In this document: positions 9,913-18,971 of the stretch, in pieces
Layout: the number at the start of each line of letters is the position of its first letter
Numbering within the stretch: the first letter of the stretch is position 1
Source of the DNA: Polysphondylium violaceum
Taxonomy: Eukaryota; Evosea; Eumycetozoa; Dictyosteliales; Dictyosteliaceae
Direction: 5' to 3'
Assembly (NCBI GenBank): GCA_000277445.1
Contig: AJWJ01000282.1
Coordinates: forward strand, 1-29,663
DNA length: 29,663 nucleotides
Notes under the pieces: model-generated
The model's input: the letters and a program-made list of their open reading frames with translations, nothing else
The model's database searches: none
Told to the model about the DNA's origin: nothing
Translations under genes and position numbers: made by a program

Positions 9913-11247
9913 ATGTTTTCATTCAATAGTTTAAACAGATTTGCTAAAGTATGATCATTTAACAACAATAGATATTGATGATAGTGATGGTTGAATCAAT
10001 GGTGATGGGCTTTATTTTTTTGTTTTTTTTTTTGTTTTTTTTGGGTCATTTTTTTTCATTTCAAGATCATTATGCAAATATTAGTTGAACAAGAAATAGA
10101 AGAAGAGCATTGCATTCAATATACATATCATCATTATCCAAATACTATTGCTATCATCATCAAAACAAATAATCAAATTATGAACAAACAAATAATAACA
10201 ATAATAATAATCAATATATACACACATATATAGGTAGCAAATCGTTATTATTCAAGTCAAAATAATATTACTGTTACTTTAATTCCAGGTGATGGTATTG
10301 GACCAGAAATTGCAGATTCAGTTAAAAAGATTTTTTCAGCTGCTAAAGCCCCAATTTCATGGGAAACAGTCAATGTAGATGCCAAAACAGGTGTTTCAAC
10401 TGAAATTATTGATTCAATTAGAAAGAATAAAGTTGGTCTCAAGGGTCCATTAGGTACCCCAATTGGTACTGGACATCAATCACTCAATCTTGCCTTACGT
10501 AAAGCATTCAATTTATACGCCAACGTTAGACCATGTCTTTCAATTCCAGGTTTCAAAACTCGTTACGATGACGTAAACACTGTTGTCATTAGAGAAAACA
10601 CTGAAGGTGAATACTCTGGTATTGAAAACATGCCAGTTAAAGGTGTTGCTCAATCCATTAAAATCATTACCAAAGAAGCCTCTGCAAGAGTTGCCAACTA
10701 TGCCTTCCAATACGCTATGGCAAACGGTAGAAAAAAGGTTACCTGTGTTCACAAAGCCAACATTATGAAACAATCTGATGGTTTATTTGTCACCACCTGC
10801 AGAGAAGTTTCCACCCGTTATCCATCCATCAAATACGAAGAAATGGTTGTTGACAACAATTGTATGCAATTGGTATTGAATCCAGGTAAATTAGACGTTA
10901 TGGTCCTTCCAAATCTTTATGGTGATATTGTCAGTGATTTATGCGCTGGTTTAATTGGTGGTTTAGGTTTAACTCCATCTGGTAATATTGGTGAAAATGG
11001 TACTGCTATCTTTGAAGCTGTCCACGGTACTGCCCCAGATATTGCTGGTCAAGGCAAAGCCAATCCAACCGCTCTCTTATTATCTGGTATTATGATGTTG
11101 AGACATCTTGGTTTAAATTCTCATGCCGATAAAATTGAAAAAGCCGTTTTAACCACAATCAGTGAAGGTAAATCAATCACCAAAGATTTAGGTGGTAACT
11201 CTGGTACTGCTGAATATACCGATGCCGTCATTGCTAAATTACAATAA
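9913..11247 (+). CDS. NAD-dependent isocitrate dehydrogenase subunit, catalytic type, mitochondrial
   Basis: It oxidises isocitrate to 2-oxoglutarate in the TCA cycle. Two exons are modelled: 9913-9948 (12 residues, [12 protein letters not shown]) and 10234-11247, with a 285-base intron, giving 349 residues (IDH3 alpha precursors are about 366). The spliced N-terminus (Arg, Ser, Phe, no acid) is a good mitochondrial presequence. Motifs in order are GDGIGPE at 31-37, [15 protein letters not shown] with Tyr139, HKANIM with Lys186, and YGDIVSDL with Asp243 and Asp247. Tyr, Lys and both Asp are the catalytic and metal-binding residues, so this is the catalytic (IDH3A-like) rather than a regulatory subunit. 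A partner regulatory gene is not in this window. The first exon was chosen by frame and presequence logic and is less certain than the rest. Confidence 0.92.
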
Positions 11248-12078
11248 ATTATAAATTAAAAAACATACTTAAAAAACACATATAATATATCTCGTTTTAG
11301 ACTATCTCAATATCAATCTTTGGTTAAACTATAGTAATAATAACAACAACAATTATATATGAAAACCTTGTTTAGGAAGGTGGAGCTTAAATGTGAATAA
11401 GGGATAAACCACCATTTGGGTTTCAATGAAAAATTTTATTTTTTGTTTTTTTTTTTTTTTTGTTTTTTGTGTTTTTTACCTTATGGAGGAAATTGTGAGT
11501 GTGATACCAATTTTTTTTGCAATTATTTTACTTCACAAAAAAGGAAGAAATGAAACCTATTTTTACAAAAAAAAATAAAAACTTCCAACGCATAAATTAT
11601 CATACAAATACAAGAGCTGTGTACCTATCTAATCAAAAATTATAAAAGGCCCATGAGTGCCTTCTTATTGATTGGTTCAAAAGTTTTATCGTGGCATAAA
11701 AATAAATTTATGATTGTAATCACCTCTCCATAACCTCCATTTTTATCAACACACATGTGGGGTTAACAACAGTTTTATCCTACCAACAACATCCCACACA
11801 CACACAATCACACACACATACACTTTTATACATCAACACCCCCTCTTTTTACCTGGTTTTATTAATTTACATTTCCCAAATTAAATTTTAATTCATGAAT
11901 ATCTGCCACCATCTAAACCTTTCTTTATAAATTTTACCATTTTTATTTTTGTTGTTTGTTTATTTTGGAGGATAAAGATTATCTGTATATAAAACTATTT
12001 ATTATTCACTCAATCAAATTGATCTCTATCTTTTCTCTTTTTATATCTATATTTGTACATATATTTTTTTATATCTAA
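11248..12078. promoter_or_regulatory. Intergenic stretch upstream of NAGLU
   Basis: No protein gene is seen. At 11361-11423 two small hairpins (ACCTT/AAGGT and AAACC/GGTTT) sit in a more G+C-rich patch followed by T runs. Another short inverted repeat, AAGGC/GCCTT, lies near 11646-11663. From about 11770 to 11830 the sequence is CA-rich (CACACACACAATCACACACA), a simple-repeat leader like the one before DGAT1. The region just before the start codon is T/A-rich. Confidence 0.45.
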
Positions 12079-14508
12079 ATGAAATCAATCATTTATTTAG
12101 GAATATTTATATTCCTTATTCAAAATGTTTTATCTGTATCATTTAACAACCAAATGAATGGTGTTAAACAACCATCAAACTCAGCTGCCAATAAAAATCC
12201 AGAATGGAACAATCTTTTATTACATGTAAAGGAAACACAAGAACTTTATCGTACAATGAATGATATCTATGAAGATACAGTGTATGGTATGATTTCACGT
12301 TTGTTGGGCAATCAAATTTCAAATTTTTTCAAATTGGAAATTGACACCACGAGCCATTCTGGTGAATATTTCACTCTACAAACTGATACCGTGTCTATTA
12401 TGGAAAATATTACCTTTGTAAGAGTAACTGCCAATAGTGGTGTTAATTTGGCTATGGGCGTTCAACACTATCTAAAGTATTATTGCAAATGCTCATTCAC
12501 TTGGACTGGTGACCAATGCAACATTCTACCTCAACTCTTGCCTCAAGTCGATGGAACCATTGTTATGCCAATCAGTGCAACTTATAGATACTATATGAAT
12601 GTTTGTACATTTGGTTATTCAACAACCTGGTGGAATTTTACTCGATGGGAAAGAGAAATTGATTGGATGGCTTTAAATGGTTACAACACTCCATTGGCTT
12701 TTGTTGGCCAAGAATATATTTGGTACTATGTCTTTGAAGAATTGGGTCTCAATCAAACAGACATTATGGAATGGTTCACAGGTCCAGCTTTCCTCCCATG
12801 GAATCGTATGGGTAATGTCAATCAATGGGGTGGCCCAGTTTCAATGGACTGGATCAACGGTCAAAAAGAATTACAACAAACGATTCTTAAACAAATGAGA
12901 AGCTTTGGTATGAGACCAGTATTGCCAGGCTTTGCTGGTCATGTTCCACCCGCTTTGGCCAAAGTATTTCCTCATGCAAACATTACTCAAGTCGGTGGAT
13001 GGGGTCCATTTGCTGGTTCATTTTTACTAGATCCCTCTGATCCATTGTATAAATCAATTACCAAACTCTTTATCAATCTTCAAACTGCCACCTATGGCAC
13101 TGACCATCTCTACAATTTTGATCCATTCAATGAACTTGACCCACCATCCAACTCTGTCACCTATCTCTATGATACCTCCTCCAATATGTACAAACATCTC
13201 TTGGAAGCCGATCCAAAAGCTGTATGGGTTTTACAAGGTTGGTGTTTTGTCGATGCTCCTAGTTTTTGGAAATTGGATCAAACCAAAGCTTTCCTCAGTG
13301 GTGTTCCAGTTGGTGGTTTCTTGATTCTTGATCTTTGGTCCGATGTCATCCCTGCATGGAATGCTACTCAAAACTACTTTGGTCACTATTGGATTTGGTG
13401 TATGCTTCACAATTTCGGTGGTAGAACTGGTATTTATGGTCGTATGCCATTTATTTCAACCAATCCAATCGAGGCCAAAAAAGCCAGTCCCAATATGGTC
13501 GGTATCGGTTTGACACCTGAAGCCATTGAACAAACATCCGTTGTTTACGATCTCATGAGTGAAATGTCTTGGAGAACTGAGCCTGTAAATCTAACTCAAT
13601 GGATGACTGATTGGTCAGAACGTCGTTATGGAAAGATTGTCCCTGAATTGGTAGAGGTTTGGGTTAGTTTGTCAAGCACTGTCTACAATGCCAACGAGCC
13701 TCAAGCTAGATCAAATATGGGTGCCCCATTTAGTTTTGTTGCATTTAGACCTGGATTAAATTTTAGAAACAATGTTTGGTATGATTTGGAGATTATCTAT
13801 AAGGCATGGAGCCTATTTTCATCAGTGAGTGACCCATACGTATTATCCACGGAAACATTCTCATTTGATGTCTCTGAAATCACTATTCAAGCATTGAGTA
13901 ACTATTTCCTGGAAGAATACTATGAATTGGAGAAAGCCTACAATAATTCCGATTCCCAAGGTATTCAACGTGTCGCAATGAATATGTTATCTGCCATCAA
14001 TCAAATGGATGAGATTGCATCTTCCCAAGAAGTTAGTCTTGTTGGTAAGTGGACCATGAATGCCAGATCATGGGCATCTGTAAACACTGGATCGTCTAGT
14101 GGATCAGATGTAGAAAATGACACACTATCTTATGAATTCAATGCACGTAATCAACTCACTCTTTGGGGACCAAATCATTCTTCCCTCCATGATTATGCCT
14201 ACAAATTGTGGGGAGGATTAATCAAAGATTTCTATTATGTAAGATGGGCTACCTTTACAAAGTATTTATTAAACTGTGTAGAAAACCAAGTACCTTACAA
14301 CTCTACCGAAATTACTGATCAAATTATTGAAGTCGAGTTGGAATGGGGTTTGGGCACCAATATCTATCCATTTGAACCATCTGGTTCCACCTTTAATATC
14401 TCCAAACAGATACAATCAACCATTAAAATTCCAGACTCTAGTGATAGTAGCTATTATTATTATGATGATGATGTTGTTGTTGACTATTATCCAATCAATA
14501 ATCAATAA
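12079..14508 (+). CDS. naglu: Alpha-N-acetylglucosaminidase (NAGLU, GH89), secreted/lysosomal
   Basis: It removes terminal alpha-linked N-acetylglucosamine from glycans such as heparan-type chains; loss of the human enzyme causes Sanfilippo B disease. One uninterrupted exon gives 809 residues (human 743). Residues 1-20 form a clear signal peptide (MKSIIYLGIFIFLIQNVLS). The central barrel is strongly conserved: RYYMNVCTFGYSTTWWNFTR, WEREIDWMALNGYN, GPAFLPWNRMGN, and MRSFGMRPVLPGFAGHVP. The two catalytic glutamates of the family (human Glu316 and Glu446) correspond to Glu352 in PFNELDPP and Glu481 in LTPEAIEQ. Many NxS/T sites fit a glycosylated lysosomal enzyme. The last 20 residues are Asp/Tyr-rich low-complexity, not typical of the family. 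No intron is present, although most neighbours have several. Confidence 0.96.
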   Translation: MKSIIYLGIFIFLIQNVLSVSFNNQMNGVKQPSNSAANKNPEWNNLLLHVKETQELYRTMNDIYEDTVYGMISRLLGNQISNFFKLEIDTTSHSGEYFTLQTDTVSIMENITFVRVTANSGVNLAMGVQHYLKYYCKCSFTWTGDQCNILPQLLPQVDGTIVMPISATYRYYMNVCTFGYSTTWWNFTRWEREIDWMALNGYNTPLAFVGQEYIWYYVFEELGLNQTDIMEWFTGPAFLPWNRMGNVNQWGGPVSMDWINGQKELQQTILKQMRSFGMRPVLPGFAGHVPPALAKVFPHANITQVGGWGPFAGSFLLDPSDPLYKSITKLFINLQTATYGTDHLYNFDPFNELDPPSNSVTYLYDTSSNMYKHLLEADPKAVWVLQGWCFVDAPSFWKLDQTKAFLSGVPVGGFLILDLWSDVIPAWNATQNYFGHYWIWCMLHNFGGRTGIYGRMPFISTNPIEAKKASPNMVGIGLTPEAIEQTSVVYDLMSEMSWRTEPVNLTQWMTDWSERRYGKIVPELVEVWVSLSSTVYNANEPQARSNMGAPFSFVAFRPGLNFRNNVWYDLEIIYKAWSLFSSVSDPYVLSTETFSFDVSEITIQALSNYFLEEYYELEKAYNNSDSQGIQRVAMNMLSAINQMDEIASSQEVSLVGKWTMNARSWASVNTGSSSGSDVENDTLSYEFNARNQLTLWGPNHSSLHDYAYKLWGGLIKDFYYVRWATFTKYLLNCVENQVPYNSTEITDQIIEVELEWGLGTNIYPFEPSGSTFNISKQIQSTIKIPDSSDSSYYYYDDDVVVDYYPINNQ

Positions 14509-15670
14509 TCATTCAAAATCAAATCCAATCAGATCAAGATTATAATTTTCCCCAAGTTGTATAGTTTTATTTCTCTCATATTTTTTATTTTTAATAAATT
14601 AATAATTGTATATATTTCCATTTTTATCATCATAGAATAAGGAGTCATATGTGTAATTTTTGATTAAAGATAAAGATAATTGATAAAGATAATCTCTTGT
14701 TTTTTTTTTTTCTTTTTTTTTTGTCTAAAAAGGAAATTCCATTTCTATTCAATAATGTTGATAACACACACCTTTAATAAATAAAACAATACCCTTTATA
14801 CCACTTCTATATATATTAATAACCCACATTTCTATTTATATTTCTTTTTTTTTTTTTGTAAGAGTAAGTGTACCCCACGCTAAAAATAATTATGAATTTT
14901 TCTATTTAAAAAATCGAGTATAGTGGGAGGGGGTGAAGTAAGTGGGTTAAAAAAGCAAAGTATAGTGCTGCTTCACTCATGTTGATAATAAATTTCAAAA
15001 AACAAAAACACACTGTTTTCTTTTTTTTTTTTTTTTTTTTTTTTTTGTTTTGTATATTTGTTTATACATTTTATTTTTACATTTCCTACTCCTACTACTA
15101 CAATTTTCCTTTCAAGAGGATAAATTATACAATCTAGTTAGAGTTTGAAATCCACGCACACTCTTACATTACAACTAATACCAAAACTATATATTACTCT
15201 ATTTGCTACCACCTAGTCAGTGTAGTTGGTGTAATTGAAATTGCCTAAGTGTATGTTTACTACTTCTTCTTCTACTCCTACTATTTGATAATAATAATAA
15301 TGAATGCAAATCAACAATTCATGTTCAAAATTTTCAATTATTAAAAATTTTTACGACATTCTCCATCATTTTTTTTTCAAATTAATTGTGCACAATGCAT
15401 TTTTTTTCAATTTTTATTAAAAAAACCCTTCTTTTCTTCTTTTTTATTTTTTATTTATAAAATATATCAAATATTTACTTACTTTTCTTTCTTTTGCTTA
15501 CCCTTTCTCTCTCTTTATCTCTTTCTCTGTACAGGCTTTTTTAATCTTTATTTTTTTTAAATTTTTTGTTTTTTTATATTTAGATACAACAACAATCTTT
15601 TTTTCAAATACATATATCTTCATTTTTCATAGATAATATATTATATATTTTCAGATAAGCTTTTTATAAA
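14509..15670. promoter_or_regulatory. Intergenic stretch upstream of cullin gene
   Basis: No gene is seen over about 1.2 kb. A patch at 14867-14985 is richer in G and has short inverted repeats (CCCAC/GTGGG, GTGAAG/CTTCAC). A run of 26 T lies at 15021-15046. CTT/CTA-rich simple sequence lies near 15080-15300. A long pyrimidine tract ending in GTACAG (about 15478-15535) and another acceptor-like TATTTTCAG just before the start codon suggest the 5' UTR may be spliced. Confidence 0.45.
15021..15046 (+). repeat. T26 homopolymer
   Basis: An unbroken run of 26 T, long even for this A/T-rich genome. It is a likely site of length variation or sequencing error. Confidence 0.95.
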
Positions 15671-18227
15671 ATGTCTATGATGACTTCAGCTCCACAAAAG
15701 AGTGTAAAGCTCGAAGACATTTGGCCTGATTTAGAAGAAGGTATCTATAAGATTATTACAGATCTAAATAAAGGTTTCCCTAGAAATAAATGGATGGCAT
15801 TATATACGTAAGTAGTAGTTTGTTATTGTTGTTCTTTTTAGATAAAAATAATAATAATAATAATGATCATCATTGATCTATCGCCCAATCTGTTATGTAT
15901 ATATTAACAATATATATACATTTTAGACATGTTTATGATTATTGTGCAGCATCACAATCAAAAGGATCAACAGGTAAAACAGGTATGCCAAAACAGCAAT
16001 CAACTGGAGCCAATTATGTTGGAGAAGAATTATATAATCGATTAAATTTATTCTTAAAAAATCATATGAAAGAGTTATTACAAGTTACAGATTCAAAAAT
16101 GGATGAAACTCTTTTAAATTATTATTATACTGAATGGGATCGTTATACATCTGCAATGAAGTATATTAATAATATATTTCAATATATGAATAGATATTGG
16201 ATTAAAAGAGAAATTGATGATGGAAAAAAAGAAGTTTATGAAATTTTTATTGTATTGTATTATTTAATATTTATTATTTATATATAATATATTAATATTA
16301 TAATAATCATAGTTATCACTTGTAATTTGGAGAGATTATTTATTTACTCCATTAAAAATTCGTTTAACAAGTTCACTTTTAGATATAATTGAAAGTGAAA
16401 GAAATGGATATCAAATCAATACACATTTAATTAAGGGTGTAATTAATGGATATGTCAGTTTAGGTTTAAATAGAGAGAAGCCTAAAGAAACTATTTTACA
16501 AGTTTACAAGTCAAGTTTTGAAGAATTATTTTTGACTGCAACTGAAAATTATTATACAAATGAATCTGCCAAATTTATTTCCGAACATTCTGTTGCAGAT
16601 TATATGAAAAAAGTAGAAACTCGTTTAAATGAAGAAGTTAAAAGAGTACAACAATATCTTCATCCAAGTACAGAAACAGAGGTAATTATATTTATTTATC
16701 AATTATTATTCTTATAAATTATATATTAATGTATCATAAAACCTATAGTTAATATCAAAATGTGAAAAAGTATTAATTGAAAAACATGTTGAAGTGGTTT
16801 GGAATGAATTTCAAAGTTTATTAGAAAATGATAAGATATCAGATTTAACTAGAATGTATTCACTGTTGTCTAGAATACCAAGAGGTTTAGAACCACTTAG
16901 AGCAACACTTGAAAAACATGTACAAAATGTTGGTCTACAAGCAGTTTCTTCAATTGCAAATGGTGCCATTGAACCAAGAGTTTACATTGAAACACTTTTA
17001 AAAGTATTTAAGAAATACAATGATTTGGTAACAGGAGCATTTAGAAGTGACACTGGATTTGTTGCCTCTTTGGATAAAGCATGTAGAAGATTTATAAATG
17101 AAAATGCAGTGACATTGGCAGCTAAATCATCATCTAAATCACCAGAATTATTGGCACGTTTCACCGATTTCCTCTTAAAAAAGAGTCCCAACAATCCAGA
17201 AGAATCAGAGATGGAACAGCTACTCAACGACGTTATGATTGTATTTAAATATATAGAAGACAAGGATGTTTTCCAAGATTTCTACTCTAAAATGTTGGCA
17301 AAGAGATTGATTCATGGCACAAGTACTAGTGAAGATTTGGAAGGTACAATGATTGGTAAGCTAAAGTCTACCTGTGGCTATGAATACACTTCAAAGCTTC
17401 AACGTATGTTTACAGATATGTCTTTGAGTAGAGATCTATTGGATAGATTCAACACCCACTTGGAGCAAGTTGAGCGATCACAACTTGGCATTGATTTTAG
17501 TGTATTGGTATTGGCAACCGGTTCATGGCCCCTCCAACCACCATCCACCAACTTTAGTATTCCCAAAGAATTGCAAGCCTGTGAGGAATTGTTTCAAAAG
17601 TTTTATCAAGTACAATATAGTGGTCGTAAATTGAATTGGCTCCATCATCTCAGCAAGGGTGAATTGAAAACCAAATACTTGCAATCAAGCAAGAGTGGCT
17701 ACACATTACAATGTTCCACCTATCAAATTGGTGTACTCTTGCAATTTAATATTTACGATTCACTCACCACTGAAGAAATTCAAGGTAGTACCCAATTGAT
17801 TGACTCTGTCCTCAAAGGTACACTCACCTCTTTGTGTAAATCAAAGATTCTCTTGTCTGATCCTGCCTTGGATGACGATGACATTAGTAAATCTACAAAA
17901 TTCACTCTAAACAAGGGCTTTAAAAATAAGAAAACTAAAATTTTCATCAATGTTCCTGTACTAACTCAAGTCAAAGAAGAAATTGATTCCATTCATAAGA
18001 CCGTTGAAGAAGATAGAAAACTTCAAATTCAAGCTGCCATTGTTAGAATTATGAAAATGAGAAAACAATTACCCCACAGCGGTCTCATGACTGAAGTAAT
18101 CTCTCAATTGCAAACAAGATTCAATCCAAAAGTCAATATTATTAAGAAATGTATCGACATTTTAATAGAAAAGGAATATCTTCAAAGAGTTGAGGGTCAA
18201 AAAGATATGTACAGTTATGTAGCTTAA
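15671..18227 (+). CDS. cul1: Cullin-1 class scaffold of SCF ubiquitin ligase
   Basis: It is the scaffold that holds SKP1/F-box proteins at its N-terminus and the RBX1 RING protein at its C-terminus to ubiquitinate targets. Four exons (15671-15807, 15927-16251, 16313-16681, 16749-18227) give 769 residues, the normal length. The N-terminal cullin repeats read through exon joints in the same register as animal CUL1 (DIWPDLEEGI, MALYTHVYDYC, YEIFILSLVIWRD, ERNGYQINTHLIKG, YMKKVETRLNEE). The cullin homology domain includes VVFKYIEDKDVFQ-type and FYSKMLAKRLIHG motifs. The C-terminal winged helix carries IVRIMKMRK with Lys713, the expected neddylation site, and the protein ends in YSYVA as cullins do. 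Which of the amoeba CUL1 paralogues this is cannot be told here. A low-complexity insert (SKGSTGKTGMPKQQSTGANY) lies near residue 60. Confidence 0.96.
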
Positions 18228-18971
18228 AAATTTATTCATATTAAATAATAATAATAATAATAATAGTAATAGAAATAGTAATAATAATAATCATTATATT
18301 ACTATTCTTTATATATAAAAAAAATAATAAAGATAAAAATATTGTTTAAAATAATCTCTGTCAGGTCTCTGTAAGATAAACTTTCATACCTTTGAACTTA
18401 TGCGACATTTTCTCCAACAGGACCTTTTTTTTTAAATTTTTTTTAATTTTTTTTTGTGTTTTTTCTTGTACCGTCGCACCCTCATACAAAGATCTGAATC
18501 GTAATGTTTTTTTATTTTATTTTTTTTAATTTTCTCAACACTTTGCGTCTATTCAATATTACTTTGTTTTATTACATAAGGTCTTTACTATTACACATTT
18601 AAATATATTTCTATATTAATATATCTTTCTTTGCAAACTCACACCGCCCCGACCAATCATAAATTTCCAAATCAGATTTCAACCACACACAAGTTTTCTC
18701 AAAAAAAATATCCTCTCGCCCCTTTTATTTTTAAATTTTTTTTTCTTTTATTGTCCCCCCTTTTTTTTTTTTTTTCTTTTTTGTGTTAAGAGAGACATCA
18801 ATCAAGCTATTGTATATACAGCACACACATTGGTTAACATTACACTTGTATTATTAGATATTATAATTTATTTATTTCATATTTCCTCATATTATCATCT
18901 TCTAGTATCATTATTATCTTTATCATCAGCATCATTTTCATCATCATAAATATCAATTATAAATATATATA
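18228..18971. other. Intergenic stretch between cullin and Rho GEF
   Basis: No protein gene is seen. It begins with AAT/TAG simple repeats (18240-18300). A structured patch at 18361-18433 is listed separately, and a second small G+C-rich patch with an inverted repeat (CTTGTA/TACAAAG) lies at about 18469-18495. From 18630 to 18700 the sequence is C/A-rich, followed by long T runs (about 18762-18777) before the GEF start. Confidence 0.5.
18361..18433. ncRNA. Candidate short stem-closed RNA
   Basis: AGGTC-T-CTGT at 18363-18372 can pair with ACAGGACCT at 18417-18425, nine base pairs with one bulged T, enclosing a loop of 44 bases. A run of nine T (18425-18433) follows directly, as in a Pol III-type terminator on the plus strand. 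The length (about 63) and an end-to-end stem resemble dictyostelid Class I RNAs. The Class I core motif as I recall it, CCUUACAGCAA, is matched only in part, as CTTACAG, and on the minus strand. The strand is therefore unresolved and the assignment is tentative. Confidence 0.3.

Noticed and set aside
15478-15658. 5' UTR introns of the cullin gene as firm features
   Set aside because: Acceptor-like pyrimidine tracts ending in CAG are present, but no matching donor can be chosen without transcript data.
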